Made by a program: the position numbers and the translations under genes. Positions 18,243 through 27,458 of a stretch of DNA of 64,000 bases are shown piece after piece. A model generated the notes under the pieces. The model was not told the DNA's origin and ran no database searches. It saw only the letters and a program-made list of their open reading frames with translations. Source of the DNA: Hydrogenovibrio crunogenus (GTDB lineage: Bacteria; Pseudomonadota; Gammaproteobacteria; Thiomicrospirales; Thiomicrospiraceae); NCBI RefSeq assembly GCF_004786015.1, contig NZ_CP032096.1, positions 558,001 through 622,000 on the forward strand. The letters are read 5' to 3'. The first letter of the stretch is position 1. Every line of letters begins with the position of its first letter.

Positions 18243-20419
18243 TGAATCAAACCATGACGGAAGAAGCCGTTCAAAGGCTTGTTGAAGGATCGCACCATGA
18301 CCCTTTTCAAATTTTAGGGTGTCATGCCGCTGGTAAAAGATGGGAAATCCGTGTGTGGCTCCCCACGGCTGAAACCGCTTCTGTGGAAGGGTTGCATGCT
18401 TTGTCGCGTGTGGAAGGTACCAGTTTATTCGTTGCTAGCTTGACAGAGAAACAGAAAAAAGAACTTCCGTTACACTTTAAAGTGAGTTGGGTTGAAGCAA
18501 ACGGCTCTGAACATACTGTGGTGTCTCCCTATACCTTTTTACCTCAGTTGGGCGATTTGGATTTACATCTATATGCTGAAGGGCGTCACTGGCATATATA
18601 TGATGTGTTGGGAGCACAAGTAACGGAAATAGACCGCATTTCAGGCGTTCAATTTTCGGTTTGGGCGCCTGCGGCCAGCCGTGTCTCTGTTGTTGGAGAT
18701 TTTAATGGTTGGAATGGTTTGCGTCATCCCATGCGCACGAATGGACAGTCAGGTGTTTGGGAACTTTTTATTCCTGGGCTGGTTTCAGGGGATATATATA
18801 AATTTGAAATTCGAAACCATCAAACCGGTCAACTTTTGGTCAAAACGGATCCGTATGCGAAAGCGATGGAATTTAGGCCTCAAACCGGATCAATTGTGTA
18901 TGATTCCAAATTCAAGTGGCAAGATCATGATTGGCTAACTTCTCGCGTTGATTTTGATTGGCAAAACTCTCCCATTAATATTTATGAAGTTCATTTGGGG
19001 TCTTGGCAACGAGATCATGACGGTTCTTTCCTGAGCTATAAAGAAATTGCGCATCGACTTGTCGATTATGTGAAGTGGATGGGATATACCCATATTGAGT
19101 TGCTACCAATTTCAGAACACCCTTTAGACGAGTCGTGGGGATACCAGGCGACAGGCTATTTTTCTCCTACGAGCCGTTTTGGTTCGCCAGATGATTTTCG
19201 ATATTTTGTGAATTACTGTCATGAAAATAATATCGGCGTCTTTTTGGATTGGGTTCCAGCACATTTTCCAAAAGATGAGTTTGCTTTGGCTCGCTTTGAC
19301 GGTACAGCACTGTATGAACATGAAGACCCTAGAAGAGGAGAGCATCAGGACTGGGGAACCTACATTTTTAATTATGGTCGAAATGAAGTGCGAAACTTTC
19401 TAATTGCCAATGCGCTCTATTGGTTGAAAGAATTGCATATTGATGGATTGCGTGTTGATGCTGTGGCGTCCATGCTCTATCTGGATTATTCGCGTAAAGA
19501 TGGAGATTGGTTGCCGAACCAGTATGGTGGGCGAGAAAATATTGAAGCGATTGAATTTTTAAAAACCCTCAATGCCGAGGTGCATGCACAGTGTCCTGGC
19601 ACTTTGATGATGGCAGAAGAATCAACTTCATGGCCGATGGTTTCACGTCCTACTTGGATGGGAGGGCTTGGGTTTTCAATGAAGTGGAATATGGGGTGGA
19701 TGAATGACACGCTCGATTTTTTCCAGCAAGACCCTATTTATCGACCGTACCATCATAATCAGCTGACATTTAGTCAGATGTACGCCTATTCGGAAAATTT
19801 TGTTTTGCCTTTATCTCATGATGAAGTCGTGCATATGAAGCATTCATTGATCAGTAAAATGCCAGGAGATACATGGCAAAAAATGGCGAATATGAGGCTG
19901 CTCATGGGGTACCAAGCGTTAAACCCCGGGAAAAAACTGCTCTTTATGGGCGGCGAATTCGCGCAATGGCAAGAATGGAGCGAAAGCCGTGGATTAGATT
20001 GGTATCTTTGTGATCAACCGGCCAATCGAGGGGTGCAGATGCTGGTGCGGGATTTGAATTTGTTGTATCACGTTTCTCCCGCATTATATCTTCATGATTT
20101 TGATCAAGAAGGGTTTGAGTGGATCGATTGTCATGATTATGAGCAATCGGTTTTGAGTTTTTTAAGGGTTTCAGAAAAGGAATCTTTAATCTGCATTTTT
20201 AATTTTACGCCGGTGCCACGTTATGATTATCGTATCGGATTGCCGGAAACGGGTATTTATGAGGAAGTGCTTAATTCCGATTCCGAACTCTATGGTGGCA
20301 GTAATGTAGGTAATGCAGGGCAATTAATAACAGAAGACCTGCACTGGATGAATCGACCTTGTTCAACGACGTTAGTGCTACCGCCGCTTGCGGTGATTGT
20401 GTTAAGAAAAAAATCCTAA
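18239..20419 (+). CDS. glgB: 1,4-alpha-glucan branching enzyme
   Basis: GlgB forms alpha-1,6 branches in glycogen. The order is an N-terminal beta-sandwich (about 1-110), CBM48 (about 115-210) with [15 protein letters not shown], and a GH13 catalytic barrel. [15 protein letters not shown] contains the nucleophile Asp, MAEESTSWP the acid Glu, and PLSHDEVVH the transition-state Asp. The length of 726 equals the usual E. coli size (728). The start codon overlaps the malQ stop (ATGATGA), indicating coupling. Confidence 0.97.
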   Translation: MMNQTMTEEAVQRLVEGSHHDPFQILGCHAAGKRWEIRVWLPTAETASVEGLHALSRVEGTSLFVASLTEKQKKELPLHFKVSWVEANGSEHTVVSPYTFLPQLGDLDLHLYAEGRHWHIYDVLGAQVTEIDRISGVQFSVWAPAASRVSVVGDFNGWNGLRHPMRTNGQSGVWELFIPGLVSGDIYKFEIRNHQTGQLLVKTDPYAKAMEFRPQTGSIVYDSKFKWQDHDWLTSRVDFDWQNSPINIYEVHLGSWQRDHDGSFLSYKEIAHRLVDYVKWMGYTHIELLPISEHPLDESWGYQATGYFSPTSRFGSPDDFRYFVNYCHENNIGVFLDWVPAHFPKDEFALARFDGTALYEHEDPRRGEHQDWGTYIFNYGRNEVRNFLIANALYWLKELHIDGLRVDAVASMLYLDYSRKDGDWLPNQYGGRENIEAIEFLKTLNAEVHAQCPGTLMMAEESTSWPMVSRPTWMGGLGFSMKWNMGWMNDTLDFFQQDPIYRPYHHNQLTFSQMYAYSENFVLPLSHDEVVHMKHSLISKMPGDTWQKMANMRLLMGYQALNPGKKLLFMGGEFAQWQEWSESRGLDWYLCDQPANRGVQMLVRDLNLLYHVSPALYLHDFDQEGFEWIDCHDYEQSVLSFLRVSEKESLICIFNFTPVPRYDYRIGLPETGIYEEVLNSDSELYGGSNVGNAGQLITEDLHWMNRPCSTTLVLPPLAVIVLRKKS

Positions 20420-20434
20420 GAACAGAGAATTAAA

Positions 20435-21910
20435 ATGAAAATATTGTTTGCCACTTCTGAGGCACATCCTTTAATTAAAACAGGCGGCTTGGCAGATGTT
20501 TCTGGCAGTTTGCCTGATGCATACCACCATTTAAAACAAAAGGTTAGAATGATCATACCTGCCTATGGTGATATTTGGGAGAAGGTCTTTGATGTAAAGC
20601 AACTTTCGGAGTTGAGTATTACCGCTTGTGGGAGGCATCTACACGTCAGAATTCACGTGGCTTCGGCGGAAGGCATCGATGTGCCAATCTGGTTGGTTGA
20701 TGTTCCTGAGCTTTTCCACCGCCCCGGTAATCCTTATTTGGCTTTAGATGGTAAAGATTGGTGGGATAATGGGGAGCGTTTTGGCGTTTTCTCCAAGGTG
20801 GTGACAGAGGTTGCCATGAACCGTGCAGGGCTAAAGTGGCAACCGGATTTGGTTCAAACTAATGATTGGCAAACCGGGTTGGTCCCGGCGTTGTTAACAC
20901 TGGAGCGAGAGAGACCTAAAACGGTCTTTACCATTCATAATATGGCTTATGCTGGATTATTTCCTAAATCATTGTTTGAAGGCTTAGGGCTTCCGTGGAA
21001 GTGGTGGGAAGCTTATAACGGCATTGAGTTTTATGGCAATATGTCCATGTTAAAAGCCGGGATTCAAATGGCGGACTGGGTCACGACGGTCAGTCCAACT
21101 TATGCGAAAGAAATTACCTTCCCCGAGTATGCTTATGGGCTTGAAGGATTATTGATTAAGCGATTGGAGCAAAGACGCTTGCTGGGGATATTGAATGGCA
21201 TTGACGAGGATGTATGGAACCCGAAAACAGACCCGTTTATCCGCTATCATTATTCAGTTGAAAAAGGGCGGGTGGTATCTAAAAAGCGTAATAAAAAAGA
21301 CATGCTGGATTTCTGGGATTTACCTACATCTGTACTGGATGCGGATGATCCTGTAATTGGCTTAGTAGGGCGTTTGGTACCGCAAAAAGGCATCGACCTA
21401 GTGCTGGATGTTTTACCTGAGTTAATCGAGCAAACGAATGCTCGGTTTGTTATTGTCGGCACGGGCGATAGCCTGTTTGAATATCAATTAACGGAATTAG
21501 CGCATCAGTATCCGGATAGGCTCATGGTTTATATTGGATATTCTGAATCCTTAGCGCATAAGGTCGAAGCGGGTGCGGATTTATTTTTAATGCCTTCTCG
21601 ATTTGAGCCGTGTGGTCTCAATCAGTTGTACAGCCTTGTTTATGGCACACCGCCGATTGTTCATTCAACGGGGGGGCTGTCAGATACGGTGGTGAATGCC
21701 ACCAAAGAAAACCTGGCGACTGGACAAGCGACCGGGTTTGTTTTTTATGATCCAAGTCGTCAAGCACTCAAGTCAACTATCTTGCATGCACTGCATCTTT
21801 TTAGTAAAAAAGGAACATGGCAGAAGTTACAAAAAAACGGGATGCGACAAGATTTTAGTTGGACGCGTAGCGCAAAACAGTATTTGGTTTTGTTTAAAGC
21901 GATGGTTTAA
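20435..21910 (+). CDS. glgA: Glycogen synthase (ADP-glucose)
   Basis: GlgA elongates alpha-1,4-glucan from ADP-glucose. This GT5 enzyme begins with the family ATSEAHPLIKTGGLADV stretch, whose KTGGL lysine (near residue 15) binds ADP-glucose. The C-terminal half has GLVGRLVPQKG and the EPCGLNQLYS motif with the conserved Glu. At 491 residues it is close to E. coli GlgA (477). It starts 15 bases after glgB in the same operon and uses GlgC's product. Confidence 0.97.
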   Translation: MKILFATSEAHPLIKTGGLADVSGSLPDAYHHLKQKVRMIIPAYGDIWEKVFDVKQLSELSITACGRHLHVRIHVASAEGIDVPIWLVDVPELFHRPGNPYLALDGKDWWDNGERFGVFSKVVTEVAMNRAGLKWQPDLVQTNDWQTGLVPALLTLERERPKTVFTIHNMAYAGLFPKSLFEGLGLPWKWWEAYNGIEFYGNMSMLKAGIQMADWVTTVSPTYAKEITFPEYAYGLEGLLIKRLEQRRLLGILNGIDEDVWNPKTDPFIRYHYSVEKGRVVSKKRNKKDMLDFWDLPTSVLDADDPVIGLVGRLVPQKGIDLVLDVLPELIEQTNARFVIVGTGDSLFEYQLTELAHQYPDRLMVYIGYSESLAHKVEAGADLFLMPSRFEPCGLNQLYSLVYGTPPIVHSTGGLSDTVVNATKENLATGQATGFVFYDPSRQALKSTILHALHLFSKKGTWQKLQKNGMRQDFSWTRSAKQYLVLFKAMV

Positions 21911-21983
21911 GTTAGAAGTTGGTTTTTATTTTGGCAATGACGCCTGAATCTTTTTATTCAAAAATTTGAAGTGTGAGGTCATT

Positions 21984-24482
21984 ATGGCGCAGAACAAAAA
22001 ATCCGTACCAAGTACAAAGCAAGAAAAACACATTGCAGAATTACTCAAAAAAATGGGTATGAGTGTGACCGATATCGAACAAGACTTTGTGAACTATCTT
22101 TACAATATGCTTGGACGTGATATTCACTCTGATCCTTATGATCAATTTAAAGCAATGTCTTATACCATTCGTGACCGGCTGATGACATACTGGAAAGAAA
22201 CTTGGAATGCCTATAACAAAGATAAAACGAAAAAAGCTTATTATCTTTCGATGGAATTTCTTATTGGTCGCTCTTTGTCGAATAATCTACTCAACTTAGG
22301 AATTGAAACGGAAACAGAAAAGGCCATGTATCGTTTAGGTGCTTCCTTGGAGGCAATAGAGGAGGCTGAACGAGATGCCGGGCTCGGTAATGGCGGGCTT
22401 GGACGATTAGCGGCTTGCTTTATGGATTCATGCGCAACCCTACAACTTCCCGTTATTGGGTATGGATTGCGCTATGAATATGGCATGTTCAAACAATTGA
22501 TTCAGAATGGCTTTCAAATTGAAGAGCCAGACCATTGGTTAGGGTTTGGTTACTACCCATGGGAAATTCAACGCTCGGAATATACGCGTACCGTTTATTT
22601 CGGGGGGCGCAGTCGCCATTACAAAGATCCTCACACCGGCGAGTTGACGGTGCATTGGGAAGACGCTGAAGAAGTATTAGCCGTACCGTTTGATGTTCCG
22701 ATTCCCGGGTTTGAAAATAAAACTGTGAATACATTGCGCTTATGGTCAGCGGAGGCCGCAGAAGGCTTTAATTTGTCAGAGTTTAACCAAGGCTCCTACT
22801 TTGAAGCGGTGGCAAGCAAAAGCGAAGCAGAAAATATTACCATGGTTCTTTACCCTAACGACAGTAGTGAGAACGGTAAAGAGTTACGGTTGCGTCAGCA
22901 ATATTTTCTTGTGTCGGCCTCCTTGCAAGATGTGGTCAGCCAATGGTCAGAAAAATATGGCAATGATTTCTCCGATTTTGCTGAATATAATGTTTTCCAA
23001 TTAAATGATACACACCCCAGTTTAGCCGTTGCTGAACTGATGCGAATTTTAATTGACGACAAAAAACTTTCCTGGGAAGCCGCCTGGACTATTGTCAGTC
23101 AGTCAATGGCTTATACCAATCATACTTTATTGCCTGAAGCGTTAGAGCGCTGGCCGGTTTCATTATTTAATAAACTCCTTCCGAGAGTGTTAGAAATTAT
23201 TTATGAAATCAATGCTCGGTTTTTAAAACTGGTTGCTATGAAATGGCCGGGTGATCAAGCGAGACAGGCACGCATGTCGATTATAGATCCCGATGATAAT
23301 GTCTGTATGGCGTATTTAGCGATTGTTGGCAGTTTTTCGATTAACGGGGTGGCTGCGCTTCACTCCCAGCTTCTCAAAGAAGGGTTGTTTCATGAGTTTT
23401 ATGAACTATGGCCTGAGCGGTTTAATAATAAAACCAATGGCGTTACGCAAAGACGCTGGATGGCGAGCAGTAATCCAGGATTAAAAGCGCTCTTGAATGA
23501 AAAAATCGGTCGTCACTGGATAACCGATTTAACGCAACTCAGTAAAATCGAATCTTTTGTAAATGACAAATCTTTCCGACAAGAATGGATGCGAGTCAAG
23601 CGAGAGAATAAACAACGCCTGGCGGATATGGTAGAAAAAGACACTGGTGTGAAGTTTGATGTTACGGCTTTATTTGATGTACAAGTCAAACGTATCCATG
23701 AATATAAACGACAACTGTTGAATGTTCTGCATGTCATTCACCTGTATGCCCGAATTAAACGAGGGGATACAGATAACTGGACCAATCGTTGTGTGATTAT
23801 TGGCGGAAAGGCGGCACCTGGATATGTCATGGCCAAAAAAATCATTAAATTGATTAATAATGTTGCCGAGGTCGTTAACAACGATCCGGATGTTGGGGAC
23901 AAGCTTAAGTTGGTTTTTATACCCAATTACCGAGTGTCGGCCATGGAAATCATTTCCCCTGGTGCGGACTTGTCTGAACAGATTTCCACCGCCGGAAAAG
24001 AAGCTTCTGGAACGGGAAATATGAAATTCATGATGAATGGTGCCATTACCATCGGCACATTGGATGGGGCCAATGTTGAGATTTTAGAAGCCGTAGGAGA
24101 GGAGAACTTTTTCTTATTTGGTTTGAAAACACCTGAAGTAGCCAAGCTTCGTGGCCATTATTACCCTGAAAACTTCATTGAAGAAGACAGTGATTTGCAA
24201 GCAGTGTTCAGTTTACTGGAATCGGGCCACTTTAACCAATTTGAACCGGGCTTATTTGACGATATTATCAATTCTATGAAAAGTTCGAAGGATCCTTGGA
24301 TGACGCTGGCTGATTTTAGAAGTTATGTGAACGCTCAGCATGAAGTTGCATTGGCCTTTCAAAATCATAGTCGTTGGAATACGATGAGCATTATTAATTC
24401 GGCGCGAAGTGGTATTTTCTCAACAGATCGTACCATGCAAGAATATAACGACGATATTTGGAAATTGACTCCTATTAAATGA
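21984..24482 (+). CDS. glgP: Glycogen/starch/alpha-glucan phosphorylase
   Basis: GlgP releases glucose 1-phosphate from glycogen chain ends using phosphate and PLP. EASGTGNMKFMMNGA holds the PLP-binding lysine, and GLGNGGLGRLAACFMDS is the conserved N-terminal block. I choose the ATG at 21984 (MAQNKK) because GAGG lies just before it. A longer frame from 21966 is possible but lacks support. The product is 832 residues (E. coli GlgP 815). As last gene of the operon, it places synthesis and breakdown enzymes on one transcript, followed by two terminators. Confidence 0.96.
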   Translation: MAQNKKSVPSTKQEKHIAELLKKMGMSVTDIEQDFVNYLYNMLGRDIHSDPYDQFKAMSYTIRDRLMTYWKETWNAYNKDKTKKAYYLSMEFLIGRSLSNNLLNLGIETETEKAMYRLGASLEAIEEAERDAGLGNGGLGRLAACFMDSCATLQLPVIGYGLRYEYGMFKQLIQNGFQIEEPDHWLGFGYYPWEIQRSEYTRTVYFGGRSRHYKDPHTGELTVHWEDAEEVLAVPFDVPIPGFENKTVNTLRLWSAEAAEGFNLSEFNQGSYFEAVASKSEAENITMVLYPNDSSENGKELRLRQQYFLVSASLQDVVSQWSEKYGNDFSDFAEYNVFQLNDTHPSLAVAELMRILIDDKKLSWEAAWTIVSQSMAYTNHTLLPEALERWPVSLFNKLLPRVLEIIYEINARFLKLVAMKWPGDQARQARMSIIDPDDNVCMAYLAIVGSFSINGVAALHSQLLKEGLFHEFYELWPERFNNKTNGVTQRRWMASSNPGLKALLNEKIGRHWITDLTQLSKIESFVNDKSFRQEWMRVKRENKQRLADMVEKDTGVKFDVTALFDVQVKRIHEYKRQLLNVLHVIHLYARIKRGDTDNWTNRCVIIGGKAAPGYVMAKKIIKLINNVAEVVNNDPDVGDKLKLVFIPNYRVSAMEIISPGADLSEQISTAGKEASGTGNMKFMMNGAITIGTLDGANVEILEAVGEENFFLFGLKTPEVAKLRGHYYPENFIEEDSDLQAVFSLLESGHFNQFEPGLFDDIINSMKSSKDPWMTLADFRSYVNAQHEVALAFQNHSRWNTMSIINSARSGIFSTDRTMQEYNDDIWKLTPIK

Positions 24483-24509
24483 ACGGTGAATGTTGTCAAT
24501 GCTGCTTGA

Positions 24510-24534
24510 AACCAGCCAGGCCTGGTTGTTTTTA
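24510..24534 (+). terminator. Terminator 1 after glgP containing CCAGGCCTGG
   Basis: AACCAG pairs with CTGGTT around a 6-base loop. An exact palindrome copy (24516-24525) lies inside, and a T-rich run follows (GTTTTTAT). Confidence 0.7.
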
Positions 24535-24553
24535 TATAAAAAGCCTTTGGAAG

Positions 24554-24574
24554 CACTCGCAGTGAGTGTTTTTT
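24554..24574 (+). terminator. Terminator 2 after glgP
   Basis: CACTC-GCAGT-GAGTG hairpin followed directly by six T. With the preceding hairpin it makes a tandem terminator closing the glycogen operon. Confidence 0.65.
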
Positions 24575-24680
24575 CGGTGGTTTTTTGTGTAATTTACATT
24601 AAAATGTCTTCAGAGTTTAGTCAGTAATCTTACGATGATTTTCGATAAGATAAAAATGAAAGACATGAAAGGATGATGTA

Positions 24681-25013
24681 ATGGAGTATGTGATTGACGC
24701 AGTTTCGACAGTATCGGGTTGGATGAGACCTTATTTATCTGAGATTGGGCTTTCCATGGCCGCAACCTTACTCGTGATTTTCGGAGACGACATTGTCAAT
24801 TTTCTTAAAAAGCAGATTGGGTCGCTAAAGTTCTTTTTAAAACTGACGCTGTTTATTCTGTTCTGTGCGTTTGGGTTTGCTTTTTTAACTTCTTTTGTGA
24901 CTCCATTACTCATTAAACAACTCGCCAGTGTGCCAAATCTTTGGCTGGCACCCATGATTATTTTAATTTTTTACGGAATCGGATTGCTGGCACAAAAAAA
25001 GAATATGTTGTAA
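24681..25013 (+). CDS. DUF3392-like small membrane protein
   Basis: This 110-residue protein has about three to four hydrophobic segments: IGLSMAATLLVIFG near 22-36, LTLFILFCAFGFAFLTSFV near 57-75, and LAPMIILIFYGIGLLA near 90-105. It ends in lysines on the probable cytoplasmic side. The pattern resembles the DUF3392 inner-membrane family of gammaproteobacteria, for which I know no function. A GGATG-type ribosome binding site precedes the ATG. greB begins 14 bases after its stop, so they are likely co-transcribed. Confidence 0.7.
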   Translation: MEYVIDAVSTVSGWMRPYLSEIGLSMAATLLVIFGDDIVNFLKKQIGSLKFFLKLTLFILFCAFGFAFLTSFVTPLLIKQLASVPNLWLAPMIILIFYGIGLLAQKKNML

Positions 25014-25027
25014 GTGCTGATTGTTGA

Positions 25028-25492
25028 ATGAACTACATCACACAAGAAGGGTTTTATCGTTTAACGGAAGAATTGAGTTTTTTATGGAAAACCAAGCGAC
25101 CTGAAATTGTCCGGGCGATATCAACTGCAGCGGCAGAAGGGGATCGGTCGGAGAATGCGGAGTATATCTACCGTAAAAAAGAATTGCGTGAAACGGATCG
25201 TAAAATTCGTTATTTAGAGCGACATTTGAAAGATATCAATGTGGTGCGAGATAAGCCGCGCCAGCAAGACAAGGTGTTTTTTGGCGCTTATGTATTGTTG
25301 GAGGATGAAAACGGTCAACAAAAACAATACCGTATTGTCGGGGGGATTGAAGCACGGGGTGAAGAAAATGAAATCTCAGTTAAGTCCCCCGTTGCTCAAG
25401 CTTTAATTGGTAAACTGTTGGACGAAGAAGTTGAAGTGTTATTGCCGGATAAGCGTAAAATTTGCTATACCATTTTAGACATTAAGTACTAG
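25028..25492 (+). CDS. greB: Transcription elongation factor GreB
   Basis: GreB enters the RNA polymerase secondary channel and stimulates cleavage of backtracked RNA. The N-terminal coiled coil (about 1-78) carries the acidic tip as EGDRSENAEYIYRKK, with the catalytic acidic residues. The C-terminal FKBP-like domain has SPVAQALIGK. The length of 154 and the tip sequence favour GreB over GreA. It lies just after the DUF3392 gene. Confidence 0.93.
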   Translation: MNYITQEGFYRLTEELSFLWKTKRPEIVRAISTAAAEGDRSENAEYIYRKKELRETDRKIRYLERHLKDINVVRDKPRQQDKVFFGAYVLLEDENGQQKQYRIVGGIEARGEENEISVKSPVAQALIGKLLDEEVEVLLPDKRKICYTILDIKY

Positions 25493-25565
25493 AATTAAAA
25501 AATGCCCTGTTTCAAATTCAGCTGAATAGCACGTTGTGAATATTATAATAAAAGGATCTTAACGT

Positions 25566-26165
25566 ATGAAGAATCGCTCTCTCATTGCTTTACTGGTATC
25601 AGCAGGTGTTTTAAGTGCTTGTAGTTCAACTGAGGTTAAAGAGGAAAAGACCCCTAATTACTCAGGCGTGAGTTGTGTCTTCCCAAACTCCAAGGAAGCG
25701 GCACCTGGCTGGGTTTGTGATGAACCTGTTCCTGGCTTGGTGTTGAGTGCCGTTGGGATCGCAGAACCTTCGCAAGCCGGTATCAGTTATATGAAAGATA
25801 TGGCAGCAGCAGATGGGAGAGGCCGATTGGCAGAGCAGATGCAAGTGCAAGTGCAGAAAATGGTTAAGCAATACTTGGGCACAACCGGTAAAGGTGACTG
25901 GGAAACCGTTGATGCCGCCGCCAGTACTACCTTGAAAACCATTACCAATGAAGCTCTCGTTGGTTCAAAGGTGCATGGTATGCGTTTTGGACCTAATGGA
26001 AAACTGTATGCACTTGTGGGCATTGATGAAGCTGCAAAGAGTAATATTGTCAAAACGGCTGTATCAACCTCCATGCGCAATAATGAAGCCTTATGGCAAC
26101 AGTTTAAGTCTAAACAGAGTTTTGATGAAATGTCAGAAGCGATTGCCAAACAACCCATTCAGTGA
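25566..26165 (+). CDS. LPP20-family lipoprotein
   Basis: The lipobox LSAC places the lipidated cysteine at residue 19, after a short signal peptide, so this is an outer- or inner-membrane lipoprotein. The body contains a PGWVCDEPVPG segment and a region (about 70-165) resembling the LPP20 fold found in Helicobacter and Vibrio lipoproteins, with GRGRLAEQMQ-type and YALVGID elements. The role is unknown in this group. It is probably monocistronic, 73 bases after greB, with an AAAGGA ribosome binding site. Confidence 0.75.
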   Translation: MKNRSLIALLVSAGVLSACSSTEVKEEKTPNYSGVSCVFPNSKEAAPGWVCDEPVPGLVLSAVGIAEPSQAGISYMKDMAAADGRGRLAEQMQVQVQKMVKQYLGTTGKGDWETVDAAASTTLKTITNEALVGSKVHGMRFGPNGKLYALVGIDEAAKSNIVKTAVSTSMRNNEALWQQFKSKQSFDEMSEAIAKQPIQ

Positions 26166-26238
26166 ACTGAAAAAAGCGTGTTTGGCGAATATTTTGCTTT
26201 GATAGATACAATCATAAAACGGACTTAAGGAGTAAGAA

Positions 26239-26520
26239 ATGGGTTGGGTAATTAAAGATCACTATGAAGATGAATATGATTTTGAAATGGATCGTATGAA
26301 TCTTGAGTCCATGGATATTACCGCCTTTTCTTGCCCAAAGCTACGAATTATCGAAGTCCCTGTGGATGAAGATGATCTGGAAAAAATGGAGCAGATATAT
26401 GAACTTCTTTTTCCAGGGTTGTTTGAAGATATGGAAGAAATGATGGCTTCAGAAGACAAAGACCCATATAAAGTACGCTACTATTATAAGGTTCGAAAGT
26501 CAGATTCCGAGTCATTATAA
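26239..26520 (+). CDS. Small acidic hypothetical protein
   Basis: I do not recognise this 93-residue protein. It is strongly acidic (DHYEDEYDFEMD near the start, VDEDDLEKMEQ in the middle) with a more basic tail (YKVRYYYKVRK). It has no signal peptide or membrane segment. A good AAGGAG ribosome binding site lies 8 bases before the ATG, supporting translation. It stands alone between the lipoprotein gene and the ectoine leader. No function is proposed. Confidence 0.65.
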   Translation: MGWVIKDHYEDEYDFEMDRMNLESMDITAFSCPKLRIIEVPVDEDDLEKMEQIYELLFPGLFEDMEEMMASEDKDPYKVRYYYKVRKSDSESL

Positions 26521-26917
26521 AAGAATGTCTCTTTAAAAATTTATGTTTCAATTCAATAGGTTGTATTGGTTTTGCTTTGCGTTTTTCTAAGTAAAATTTG
26601 CCAATGCATTCGGGTTTTGTTACAATGATGTCAATTTCATAACCCGATAGGTTAAGTTATCTCTATTTCAGCTGTATTTAATACACTGTCATTTGCGTTT
26701 AGACGCTTTTCATTTTTAAGCCCGCTTGGGTCGAGTCTAATCCAAAGGATCAGTCCTGAGGAATCAATCGTCTGGCATTATTTTGCGCTAGTATTACCCT
26801 TTCACGGGATTCATGCGTCCAAAAAGATTGCTATCTGTTCTCCTGTTTTGGCGAGCAACGCCCCTACCTCTTTGCGATTGGTTGAATTGTTAACATTTCA
26901 ATACAATAAGAAGAATC
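26521..26917 (+). promoter_or_regulatory. Long ectA upstream region with sigma-70 promoter and about 285-nt leader
   Basis: A near-consensus promoter, TTGCCA (26598-26603), 17-bp spacer, TACAAT (26621-26626), predicts transcription from about 26633. That leaves roughly 285 bases of untranslated leader before ectA. The leader has several short complementary stretches but no riboswitch or leader peptide I recognise. A weaker TTGGTT-18-TACAAT pair ends 10 bases before the ATG and leaves no room for a leader. No regulator gene sits beside the operon. Confidence 0.6.
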
Positions 26918-27448
26918 ATGAAAACACATAATGAACAAAATTTAATTTTTAGAAAACCCACGTTAGATGATGGACATGCCATTTATCACTTGATTAAGAG
27001 TTCCCCACCATTAGACGTGAACTCGAGTTATCTCTATTTTTTACAAGCCTCCCATTTTGCAGATACGTGTATTGTGGTTGAGAGCGATCAAAAAATTGTT
27101 GGGTTTGTTTCAGCTTATTATCGCCCCGATCAGCCAGGCTCCTTGTTTGTTTGGCAGGTTGCGGTTGCCGAGACGATGCGTGGCGTAGGGTTAGCGAAAA
27201 GAATGTTGCTGGCTTTGGTTGAAAATCAAAAAGGTGATGCCGACTTAAAAGAGTTGTGCTGCACTATCAGTCCATCTAACAAAGCATCGCAAGGACTGTT
27301 TAAATCCTTTGCTAAAAATTATGGGTTGACGTTAACGGTTACCCCTTTTATTACGGAAGCGCACTTTGGTGACGAAGGGCACGAAGCAGAAGAGCTATAC
27401 GTATTAAAATCAGATACACAAGAAAATTTAACTAAATTAATTTTTTAA
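26918..27448 (+). CDS. ectA: L-2,4-diaminobutyrate acetyltransferase
   Basis: EctA acetylates diaminobutyrate at N4 in the second dedicated step of ectoine synthesis. The GNAT fold shows VAVAETMRGVGLAKRML as the acetyl-CoA-binding motif, and the N-terminal FRKPTLDDG is typical of EctA. The length of 176 is normal. AAGAAG precedes the ATG. It is first in ectABC, with a 10-base gap to ectB. The product protects against osmotic stress, which suggests a saline habitat. Confidence 0.95.
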   Translation: MKTHNEQNLIFRKPTLDDGHAIYHLIKSSPPLDVNSSYLYFLQASHFADTCIVVESDQKIVGFVSAYYRPDQPGSLFVWQVAVAETMRGVGLAKRMLLALVENQKGDADLKELCCTISPSNKASQGLFKSFAKNYGLTLTVTPFITEAHFGDEGHEAEELYVLKSDTQENLTKLIF

Positions 27449-27458
27449 GGAAATAAAA

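Noticed and set aside
25787-26158. 123-codon minus-strand ORF in the lipoprotein gene
   Set aside because: Overlaps a gene with a clear lipobox and ribosome binding site on the other strand.
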